Made by a program: the position numbers and the translations under genes. 47,845 nt of DNA from Zygnema cylindricum (taxonomy: Eukaryota > Streptophyta > Zygnematophyceae > Zygnematales > Zygnemataceae). Position 1 is the stretch's first letter. Each line of letters starts with the position of its first letter. Under the pieces are notes generated by a model. It saw only the letters and a list, made by a program, of their open reading frames with translations, was not told where the DNA came from and did no database searches. Positions 33,101 through 45,100 of this stretch are shown here, in pieces. Location of the stretch: positions 1 to 47,845 of the forward strand of contig JBBHKE010001333.1 of NCBI GenBank assembly GCA_037447655.1, in the 5' to 3' direction.

Positions 33101-36100
33101 CAGATGAAATACATGAATAGGTGGAAGAAGTGTTTTGACAAGACATCAGTAACTGAAGTGAAAAACTTTAACTTTTGCAAATGCGAGAAACACGAGACGG
33201 GAGGTTATGGAAGCTTCAGTAAAAGATCTAGAGCGATGGATATACCTGGTCAGTTTGTGGCGTGTATTGAAAAAAAATATCTGGGCCTGGTTTGTTTATT
33301 GAGTTTGTGTATTTTGACAAATCGTCCTCAAAGTAAAACGGAAGTAAGGTAACAGGAATGGGGTTGCCTTTTATGCCAACTGTCAAATTCAAAAAGCGAT
33401 TAGTCATTTCAAACGTTAAAATTTATTTGATGCGAGAAATAAGAACAAAAAATCGCGACATTCTGATTATATGTATAACTGTTTCTGAGCCCTTCAAATT
33501 GGAAAGTGATTTTTTTTTCAACTAGAAACACATTGCCAAGTCAAAATTCAACTAAGGATGTGAAATAAGAGCTTACTAGAAGATTTGAATGAGGCTAATT
33601 TCCTTTCTTATGGGTTTAGATAAAATCACCTTGGGGAGGGGTCGGAAGTGATGGGGGGGGGGGTTGTGGGGGAGGTGGAGGAGGGGAAAGACAGGAGGGC
33701 GTGGAGGTGGAGGTGGAGAGAGGCCTTTCCGAAGCACCGATTGCAAAAAAAAAGTACAGGTCCAATTTTATAACGGCAAATCAGGCAATTGAGGAACAAA
33801 TAAAGTAAAGATGATGCAAAATATATGCATATAGCCAAAGTGCCACACGAAACAACATTTTTGATTCCAATCAACGAATAAGATATCACGAGTTTTTAGT
33901 CTTTTTTTCTTGCCATAACATAATGATGCGATTAAATTATACCTGCATTGCAACAAAAGTACTTAGCCTAATAGAAAGGGTGATTTATTCATTGTTACCT
34001 TCCTCTTCATGTTTTCTCCTGAGTCCCGGCTGATTATTGTAACACTTTACTAGAAAAAATCACATATTAGGGCAATTTCTGTAGAGGTTAATTTGTGTTC
34101 TATTTGTGATTCGTTCAATTTTAGTCAAAAAGACCTAAATCAGCACTAATATTTCAAGCCATATTAAAAGTTATCCCTATGGACCAGCAAGAAAATTATA
34201 TAAATCAAAGAGCCAACAACAAAATTGGAATTGAATACTAACTTTGAAGGTTGGGGGTAATCTCGAGAGTAAAACGTCCTTTATCGCTTCCAAGATTACC
34301 ATCGACAATCTGATTTTTTTTAAAAGAATCCACTACATAAACGTTGTGTGAGAGTTGAAGCCATGGAAGTCAAAGTAAGGAATGGTTAAGCATGAAAGTT
34401 GAACAAAGGTCCATAAGATTGGCGAAAATACAAATGGAAGTGCCGGAATGGTTTGAAATACCTTATCTTCACCCACTTATGCTAATGCGTATGTTTTGTC
34501 AAATAATCAAGCAAGCTTTCCTACATCCTAAGATGGTACCAAAAATAATGCATAAAAAAAAAAAAAAACAACAGGCAGCGATCCAGAAAGTACACCTGCC
34601 AGAACAGAAAAAAAAAGTAAGACTAGGAAGCTGACTAACTTTGAAATAGTAGAATCTTCGCTACCTTCTTGACATTACAAGCTGCTTATCAGCTGGAAAG
34701 AAATAAAACATAACAGCAAAAAATACACTTACAATTAAATAGGTGTTATTACCCAAGAGTTCAACAAATGCCAAAAAAGATTGTATGGAACAACCGTCGT
34801 CATTCCAAACTTGTTCCAAAATTCCTTCCCCCACCTTCTTATAAATAAAGAGAACCGTGTCATATCGAAGATAACTGATGCAGGTGGATATGTTTACAAT
34901 CTGAAAAACCCAAAAATGATCCCGAGTTGTCTTCTTGAAGCAGTATGGAGATATTCAAAAACACAGTTTTTGACAGCCGAATAAAACCATTGTTCTACAA
35001 GTGATTCCCTTCTAGAAATGAATGTATTCTAATAATAAATTCAAAAGTAATACCTTTCAATATTCAGTTTGTGTTTGGAGCAAAGCTTTTAAAAAATGGA
35101 TGTATGCAACAATAGATTGCAGCCTTTCCCCCATAGGGATCACATGTTTTTTACAATTTCCAGAATAACATTTTTAAAACATTAACATGAAAAAGTCTTT
35201 AAAAAAAATCACATCACCAGAAAGTATACCAATTTTTAGTTTGAAAATAGGATACATTTTTGTAAAAGGAAAAACATTGTTAAGAAAATGGGTCAAATAT
35301 ACGCCAAACTGGTTCCAATAACCAGGTTACCTAGAGTAAAAATTCTTGTAGGTCTGCACTTCACTCTGACACAATTAAAAATCTAAAAATGTATTTTTAA
35401 CATGAGTCTAGCTGGAAAAAATAAAAACTGCGACGTTAATAATAATAGTAGAAAACAATGAAGACCAATTCAGTTTCACCTATGAGAGGTTAAGCTTGAT
35501 GTCATGCCTAGAATTCAAAATTGGTTGGAAACTATGTAAACATATTATTTTTCAGGCATCTACTAAAAAAGTGTCCGCCAATCGCCAGACTTCTCCAGGT
35601 TTTCTATATTCTGTTCTCATGCATAATTTTAGAATATGTTGGTGGGTTTACCTGAGTTGTATTTGGAGTGTACTGAAAGACAACGTCTGGGCCTGCTCCA
35701 ATAGTATGCAGGTTTGGGAAACTTGAAGAGTCTCCCGAAGTAGTAAATGGTAAAAAAAGAATTATAGTTGAATTTGCATACACTTGGTAGCACAAAGATC
35801 CCTGACAACCTGTATAACATTGCAAGTAAACAGCGACAAATTTAAACGGTTTAAGCTTGGAAAAACCCGTTATATTGAATAAGTACAGACAGCATTGGGG
35901 TGCTTGTCTAATTTGGTATAAAGTTTATAGCTATGCACGACAGATATTTAAAGCATAAGACTATGTAAAGGATGTGCCAACAGCGCAGCTTATTCTCAAG
36001 TACTTTTTCCTAATTTAGACAGTTTCCAGCGCAGTACTAGGGACGTGTATTCATTACATGCTCTACATTTCCTTATTTACCTCAAGTAAAATTGGATTTT

Positions 36101-39100
36101 ACTTCCTCGATGGAATGTTTATTTCTGTTTGCTCAAACGATTTTTTAACCTGAGTATCTTCTACGAGTTTTTGTTCTAAAGATAACAGCTTTCAGGAAGA
36201 GATCCATACTGTTTACTTCAATAAAAAGAAATTCCTACACCCTCGTCTGGTTAAAATATGGTTTCCCACTAAGTTTTCATTACCGGTGTGAATTTCAACG
36301 AACTTACCTCATGATCTTGAGTAAACATACCCTGTCTTAGATTTTTTATTTTTTTTTGTTAGGTCATGTGAGCTAAAAAACAAATATGTAGTCCCTTTGT
36401 GAGGAAAAAAACGTCATGCAAGATTTACGACCAAATGGCAAAAGAATGGATAAGAAAATGAGAAATACAAGCATGTTATACCCTATTTGTAAACACTTGC
36501 AATAAAAATAATATTTCCATTTTTTTATGTATTGTTTTTGCTAATTTTTGCACAATTTAGGCAATATTACGCTTAAAGATGATTTAGCGTTGGTTAAACA
36601 AAAAAACTTGGTGAAGGTTTCAATGGCTCCAAGGTCCAATTCAAAATCTAGTCTTAAAAAATCACCGTTTTAACCTTGATACATCGAGAGGATAAAATAC
36701 GAACAATTTGTAGAGTTTCACATTTTTGGAAATAGATGTTTGATTCGGTCAGATAGATTCGGGTAAAATCGAACATTACAAACTTCATGCACCTTTTTAT
36801 GTTTTCTCAGTGGCAAATGAGGGTGCACCTTTTGGAGGCGGAGGGCGGGGGGGAGGAGAACGGGGTGGGAGAGGACGGGGAGGAGGACGAGGAGGAGGAT
36901 AGGGGAAATCTGCAATTTTCAAGTATAAAAAGAAAATTAAAGGAGTCAAAGTGAGTCTAATAGAGGACTGCTTACAGTTACAAGTAGACAACAAATGGCA
37001 TAACAAACCAAACTATAATGTGTAAGGATGTAACAGCCGAATCCTCTGGCAAACTCAAAATCAATTTAAAAATACCAACATTGAGTAAAACGCATAACAA
37101 ATTATAACGTTAAAAATTTCCTTGACTATATGACTGGAAGTAGAGCTAAGATTTTCGCACTTGATAAATGGGTCAATTTTTTCACAAATGCATTTTTCTT
37201 CCACAATTTTGAGTAGGTCTCTTTATTTTTCTGGCTTAAACTGCTGCTCAAAAACAATTCAATTATCGAAACTTTCTAACAACTTGAATCCGTTGCCAAA
37301 AATTAAAAATGCTCTTCAAGAAATAAGGAAAACTTGTGCAATGAGAATGCTTAAACAGTAGAAAAAAGTTATTGAAAATCCAAGGGTACAATACCACAAA
37401 AGTGGAAGTGTAAGAGGCGTGAGACCACAACAACATAAATTGGAGATGTTTTTTTATTACTTAAAAAGCCAATCCATTTCTGGGCAGGCATGATTGTCAA
37501 AAGAAGACTTACATTTGCAAGTGTATTTTTTTGATATATCAGTGTAGCCTGGGTTACAAGCACAGGTACGTGTTGTCCCATTTGTGATATTAGAGCAAAT
37601 TCCGTTTCCCCCACAAGGCCCTCCGACCTGCGTTGCATTGCAAAATGCTTCACAATCGCTTTTATTGCGTTGATTGTTGGATCCGCATCCAAATGGGAGG
37701 CTCGAGTTAAACAGGCAGTTTGCAGCCAATTCTTGACATGTTGGGTGTCCGTTGACTTGTACAATAGGCCCAGTGAAATAGTTGTTGTAAATCCACCTAT
37801 ACATAAAACCCGTCCATGGAAAAGAAAAAGGATTAGTGTTTTGTCTACGCTCAGACTGTCGCACTTTTTAAATAGATGTTGCTGGTGAAAGGAAGATCCT
37901 AATTTTTTGATTCATTGTTTACTCCCTTATATTTAATAATATAAGAGAGGTAATTGGTGCCTGAAAATAAGGAAGGAAAAGAGGATTTTTATGGTATTTA
38001 CAAGTGTCCTTTTATGATAAAACGAGTTTTTGCAAACTTTTAGTAAATGAAGACATTTGAAAAGATAATTTTTTCATTAACTTTTCCTTTTTAAACCGTC
38101 ACAAAGATAATTGTTTATTTGTTAATATATTTCTTTGTTCTTTGGGGTTTTGTATTTTATCCGGAAACCTTTATTTTTATCCTAAATAAACAATTGCTAA
38201 TTAAACTAGAAAAGTGTCAATCAAGAAAAAAAAAAAACAAACATAATTAAAAGAAAATAAAAAACAAGATAGAAATAGAATAATAACAAAATAGAAATAG
38301 TTGAAAATATAATAGACACAAATTTAACACAGTATAGATATAGAACAAAAACAAAATGTAAACAAAATTTAAACGGCATGAAAACGGCGAGTCAAATGAA
38401 AAAGACAGAATATAAACACAATAAAAATAAATTGAAACAGTTTAAGAACGAAAAAAAAAAAAAAAAAAAAATAGAGTAAAAACGGATTTGAAAAATAAAA
38501 GAGACAATAAGTATTTGGGTTTGGATTTATTTGAGAATAATAAAGTCAAACATTTTTCAACATAAAATAAAAAATGCAACGTTTCTATTTTGTATATATA
38601 TATATATATATATGTATGTAAGGCGCTGAGTTGTGAGGAGGGAAACTTGCCAAGCTACATTAAATATGGTGTACGAAGGGCGGGGGGGGGGGGGGTGGGT
38701 GAAGGGGTAGATAGGGAGATTGTCAAGGTCTTCGAAAAAGTTACAAAGAAAAATACAAAGAAAAATTGGAAGGGAGAGGGAGGGGGAGTGAGAGGGAGAT
38801 AAGGAGAAAAAAATAGAGGGAGGGAGAGAGAAAGTAATAAAAAAAGGAAAAAAAGGGAGAAAGGGGGTGCGAGAGGGTAAACTCCCCCATACGGTAAATA
38901 TGGTTAAGGCGATGGTTGAGGGAAAGTTTACGTATCACACTAAATAAGGTAAGAGAAAAAGGTGAGGACAAACTTCTATATCACACTGTGATTGCAAGTG
39001 AGGGGGGGGGGGGGTGTGAGGAAAAGGAGGGTGTTACGCTTCCCAACCACATCAACTATGGTGTTAGGGGCATAAGTCCTCCCCTCTCCACTCATCCCCT

Positions 39101-42100
39101 CAATCATCCCCTCCCCCTACCCTCCACCTCGCCCTCTCCCTCCCCCTCTCCCCCTCCCTCTCCCCCTCCCTCTCCCCCTCCCTATTTCCCTCCCCCTCTC
39201 CCTCTTTCTCTCCCCTTTCCTCTCCCCCTCCCTCTCTCTCTCCTTTTCTGCCTCTCTCTTTACATCGACTTAAGTTGTGTTTTTTGCTGATTTAAAAAGT
39301 TTTAGAAAAGTTAAATATTGTGCTCATAATTTCTGGTAAATGTTACAAAAAACATAAAAAGTAGTTCCTACAAAAGATAAAAATAGTGTCATCACTTTCA
39401 TTATATTAAGCACCATTTCTAATAAAATTTATCGCCATTTAAAAATTTGCAATTGGTTTTTTGTAGAAATTAGTCTTACATTATTTCGAGTTTTGTCAGT
39501 TGACCGATGGACGATGGAATGCTTCCACACAACTGGTTGTTTGGTAGGATTCTGTAAAGCAATCCACGCCATCACTCCACCCCACCCTTTTAAAAGCCAC
39601 AAGAGGTAAAAATAAAGTAAAAATAGAGTAAAAAATAAAGTAAAAATAGAGTGAACCCAAAACGAAAATAGAAACAAAAAAATCAATAAACTAAAAAAAG
39701 ACTAAACCAAAATAAAAAATGAAAGTAAAAAATATTTTAAACAAAAATGTTGTAAAAAAAAGAGAAAAAACGTAGTAAAACATGTAAAATAACAAAGTAG
39801 AAATAGATAAAATATCGTATCTAAAATAGAACAAGTATATATATATATATATATAGATATATATATGAAGATATATTAGAAAAAAAAATAGAATATATAC
39901 AGAATAAAAATAAAAGAAAACAAAATAAAAAACAAATAGATTTAAAATGACAATATAACAAAATATGAACTTAAAAAAAATATATATATAATGAATTAAA
40001 AATGAAATGAAAAAAATAGAAAATGAACAAAAACGGATTTAAAAAAATAGCGTAGAAATGGAAAATTAATAGAAAATAAATAAAACAAAAGCATTCAAAC
40101 GGAAAAAAAAAAAAAAAAACTAAAAGGATAAAAAAAAAAATATATATATATATACCAAAAATAAAATTACAATAAAATAAAACATAATAAAAAACAAATT
40201 AAAAAAATAGAATAAAAACAAATACACATAGAATAAACTGAAAATCAAAACTAAAAAAAAAAATCCATAAAAACAAATTAAATAAAATAAAAATAAACTA
40301 AAAGATCGCAAATAGGAAAAAAAAATTATAAAAACAAATAAAAATAGAATAAAAAGATTTCAATAATACATACAATAAAAACATTAAAATACATTGTCAA
40401 ACATGATAAAAAAAAACAAAATTAAAACAAAACCGATTAAAAACAAGAAAAACAGCAAAAAAAAAGTAAAAATTGAGTAAAAACAGAATAAAGTGAGAAC
40501 CAAAATAGTATAGGACAAGAATAAAACTTAGAAATAAAATTTAAAAAACAAAGAATAAAGATAAAACTAAATCAAAATAAAAAAAGTAGAAAAATAAATA
40601 TAATAAAAGTAATGAAGCATTAAAAAAAAAGAAAACAAAACAAAAAATTGATAAAAAAAAAGGAATATAAAAAGTATAGAAACGTAATACAAATAGAGTA
40701 AAAACAAACTGAAAACCGGATAAAAACGGGAAAAAGGGAACAAATATGAATTTAAAAAAAGGTCAAAATGGAATAAAACAGAATAAATAAACCATCAAAA
40801 CAAAAAAGAGACTGAAAGCAAACTTTAAACGGGATAAAAATAAATAAAAACACAATAAAAGCACTAAAATGAAGAAAAAATGGACAACAAAACCGGAACC
40901 GAGCAAAAAACGCAACAAAATAAAGAATAGAAAATGAATAGAAATGGAAAAGAAATACTACAAAAACAGAATGAACATTCGAAAAATAAAAAAAAATAGA
41001 ATAAAAACATAACAAACATAGAATCAAAACTAAATAAAATCCGAATAAAAGCATGGTAAAATCCGAATAGAAGCATGGTGAAATACGAACAAAGATGGTA
41101 CAAAAAAAAGAATAAAAATAAAAAAAGAATGCAAAAAAAAAAAAAAAAATAGAAAAAGAACAAAAATCGACTAAAAACAGCATAACAAAAAATTAAAAAA
41201 TAGAATAAAATACAAAAATATAACCAAAAAAAAAAATAATAATATAAGAACGTAAAAACAAACAAAAAAATCCGTAAAATAAAAACACAAATAAAAACAG
41301 AATAAAACCGTAACAATAAAAAAAAAATACAATTTAAAAAGAAAAATGGAAAGAATTGAATTTCGCCTCCTCTCCCTCTCCCATCAACTTAGATTTTTCT
41401 GTTTGTTAATTTAAAAAGCTTTGGAATAGATAAACGTTGTGCTTGTAACTTTTGGTGGTACATATTATTTAAAACATGAAAATTGAAAACCTATAAAAAA
41501 TAGTAATATTACCATCACATTTATTGCCATTAAGCACGACTTTCAATGAGATTCTTCCCCATTCTCAAAATAGAAATTGGTTTTTTGGAAAACTTAGTCT
41601 TACAAGTGTTGGAGGTTCGTGAGTTGACCGATGGACGATGGAATGCTTCCACTCAACCGGTTGTCGTTTAAATACCTACAACCCCATCCACCGCATCAAC
41701 CGCCCTTTCCCCTTTAAATATCTTACAAGAGTAAAAAATAAAGTAAAAATACAATAAATTCAAAATAAAAACATAATTCAAAATAAAAACATAATTCAAA
41801 ATAAAAACAGAAAACATAAAATAAAAATAGAATAAAGACAGACAAAAAAAAGTGTAGAACTTGGTCTTACATGAGATAGAGGTTTGTGAGTTGACCGATG
41901 GACGATGGAATGCTTCCACTCAACCGGTTGTCATTTAAATACCTACAACCCCATCCACCGCATCAACCGCCCTTTCCCCTTTAAATGTCTTACAAGAGTA
42001 AAAAACATTGTTAAAAATACTATCAATTCAAAATGAAAACAGAAAAACATAAAACAAAAATAGAATAAAAACAGACAAAAAAAATTGTAGAACTTGGTCT

Positions 42101-45100
42101 TACAAGGTTTCGAGGTTTCTGAGTTGACCGATGGACGATGGAATGCTTCCATTCAACTGGTTGCCACCTAGTTCTCTGTAATGCCATCCAACCCCTCAAC
42201 CCTCCCCACACTTTAAAATGCTTTATACGAGTAAGAAGTAAAGTAAAAACATAATAAAACAGATTAAAATACAAAAAATTAAAAAAATAAAAAACAAAAA
42301 ATACAAAAAAAAAACAATTATAACAATAAAAAAACATAATAAAAATCGGAATGAAAATGACAAAAATAAAATATAAACAGAATAGACACATAATATTTAC
42401 AAAAGAAAAACTGCAATAAAAATTAGAAAAATAAAAATAAACGACAAAAAATAAAATTAGAAAACGAAAGCGGAATATCTATGGAAAAAAACACCATTAT
42501 AACAAAACAAAAATAGAATAAAAAAATATTTGAAAAAATAAAAGCGACGATAAGTATTTGCATTCGGGGTTTTTCGAAAGCAGCAAATGCAATTGTTTGT
42601 CAGCAATTTTTAACCATAAAATAAAAACTACAACATTTTTTAATTTTGTTTTCTTTTATTTATGTATTGTACATAGCGTGGGATTGGAGAGAGGGGCAGC
42701 TGCCATGCCATGCTACACTAAATGAGGTACGGGGGAGGGGCAATGATGGAGATCGACCAATGGCTTTAAAAAAAATCGGTTTAAAATTACAAAGGAGAGG
42801 GGAAGGAGGAGAGAGGAAAGAGGAGAGAGAGAGGGGGAGTGAGATGGAGACAGGGAAAAAAAAAAGAGCAAGGGAGAAAGAGAGTGCTAAATAGCGGGAA
42901 AAGAAACGGAAAAGGGGTGATGGTAAGCTCCCCTGTCACACTAAGTATTGTCTGTGGGAGGACTATATCCTTTGTCACACTAAATACTGTTTGGGAAAGG
43001 AGAGAGGGTAAGTTTTTGTATCGCACTAAATATGGTTGGGGAAACGGTGAAAATAAGCTTTTTCGTCATATTGTTTGATTGTGGGGGGAGCAAAGGATGT
43101 GGCCAAAAGGAGAGATGCGTGGGATTAAGCTCCACAACCCCATTAACTATGGTGCTGCAAGCACCGGTCCCCCTCTCTCAAACTCTCCCTTTCCCCCCTC
43201 AATTGTCTTATCCACCTCTCCATCTCTTCCTCCTTGCTTCTTTCCCCCTCTCCTACTCCACAAAGTCGCCTTAATTGGTGTTCTTTTTAATTAAATAAGC
43301 TTTGAAATAGTTAAACATTATGCCTAAGATTTTTGTGGTAGAATGTGATAAAAAACCAACAATAGTACCCTACAAAACATAATAATATTGGCACTACATT
43401 CATTGCCATTAAGCACCATATTTGATGAAATTCTATCTTACTTTAAAATTAGCAATTGGCTTTTTGCACATTTTAGTCTTACAATTCACGGAGCTTTGTG
43501 AGTTGACCGATGGACGATGGAATGCTTCCACTCAACTGGTTGTTTTGTAGATTTCTGTGACGTCATCAACCCACCCTCCCAAACCCTCTAAATGCTTTAC
43601 AAGAGTAAAAATGAAGTAAAAATAGAGTAAACACAAAATGTAATTGGAAAAAAAAAAGAACAAGATTAAGAAAACTAAATTAATAAAATAATTGGAAGTA
43701 AAAGAAAATACAACATAATTATTATAAAAAACAAATACATAAACATGGTAAAACAGGTTGAATAGCAAAATAGAAACAGATATAAAATAGATTTAACAAA
43801 AAATCAAAAAGAAAATGTACATATGTGTAAATTATAACCAAAATCAACATGGAAGATAAAGCAAAAAAAATGATAAAATTAATAGGAAATTAAAATAAAA
43901 TATAGGAAAATAAAGAAATTGAATAAAATATGAAAAAACAAATTAATATCAGAATAAACACACAAAATAGAATAAAATCGAAATAAAAATGGAAAAACAA
44001 AATGAAAAAATATACCGAATCAAAACAGAACACAAAAAAAAGCTAAAAATGAAAAAAATAAGATTAAAAAAAAAAAAAATAGAAATAATTAAGCAAAAGT
44101 AGAATAAAACAGAATAAAAAAGTAAAAATTGTTCTTAAAAAAAATAATCCCTAGTCGCACTAAATATTGTTTGGGAGAAGGGTGAGTGGAAGCTCCCTTT
44201 ACAGACTAATATAGTTGGGGAAGGGGTTAGGGTAAGCTCCATTGTCACACCAAATATGGTTTTGCAGGAAGGGTGTGAGTAAGCACCCGGGAAAAATGGC
44301 TTTCAGTAGGGTTGAAGGTAAGCTCCGTTGAAACGGTAAATATGGTTTGGGGAAGGGGTGAGGGTAAGCTCCTTTGACACACTTAATTTGGTGGTGGGAA
44401 AGAGTGAGGGTAAGTTCGCCTAAATTGGTTGGGGGTAGGGGTGAGGGTAAGCAACCTGGTCACAATAAATATGGTTTGTGGGAGAGGTGAGAGTAAGCTC
44501 TAAGGATCTGCGGGAGGGGTGAGGGTTAGCCCCCCTGGCACGCCAAAGAGGGTTTGGGAGAGGGGTGAGGGTAAGTTACCCCGTCCACTAAATAAGGTAG
44601 AGATGAAGAGTGAGGTTAAGCTCCCTTATCACACTAAATAAAGTTTCGAGGAGGGAGGGTAAACTCAATTTTCACTCTAAATTTTGCTTGGGGGAAAGGG
44701 GTGGAAACTCTTATGTCACACTAAAATGAGTTTGGGGGAAAGTTAAGGATGAGCTCCCTTACTGGACTAAATTGGCTTACAGGAGGGGTGGAAACTCAAT
44801 GTCACACTAAAATGAGTTTGGGGGAGAGTTGAGGGTGATCTCCCTTACCAGACAAAATTCGCTCAGGGGAGAGGTGGAAACTCTCATGTCACACTGAAAT
44901 GAGTTTGGGGGGAAGTTGAGGGTGAGCTCCGTTACCAGACTAAATTGGCTTAGAGAGGGGTGGAAACTTTCATGTCAAACTCAAATGAGTTTGGGGGAAA
45001 GTTGAAGGTGAGCTCCCGTACCAAACTTAATTGGCTTAGGGGAGGGGTGGAAATTCTCATGTCACACTAAAATGAGTTTGAAGGAAAGTTGACGGTGAGG

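Noticed and set aside
40864-41316. Phe/Tyr-rich membrane-like ORFs (also 40120-40311, 42023-42391)
   Set aside because: They are antisense readings of the A-rich arrays; apparent transmembrane character is compositional.
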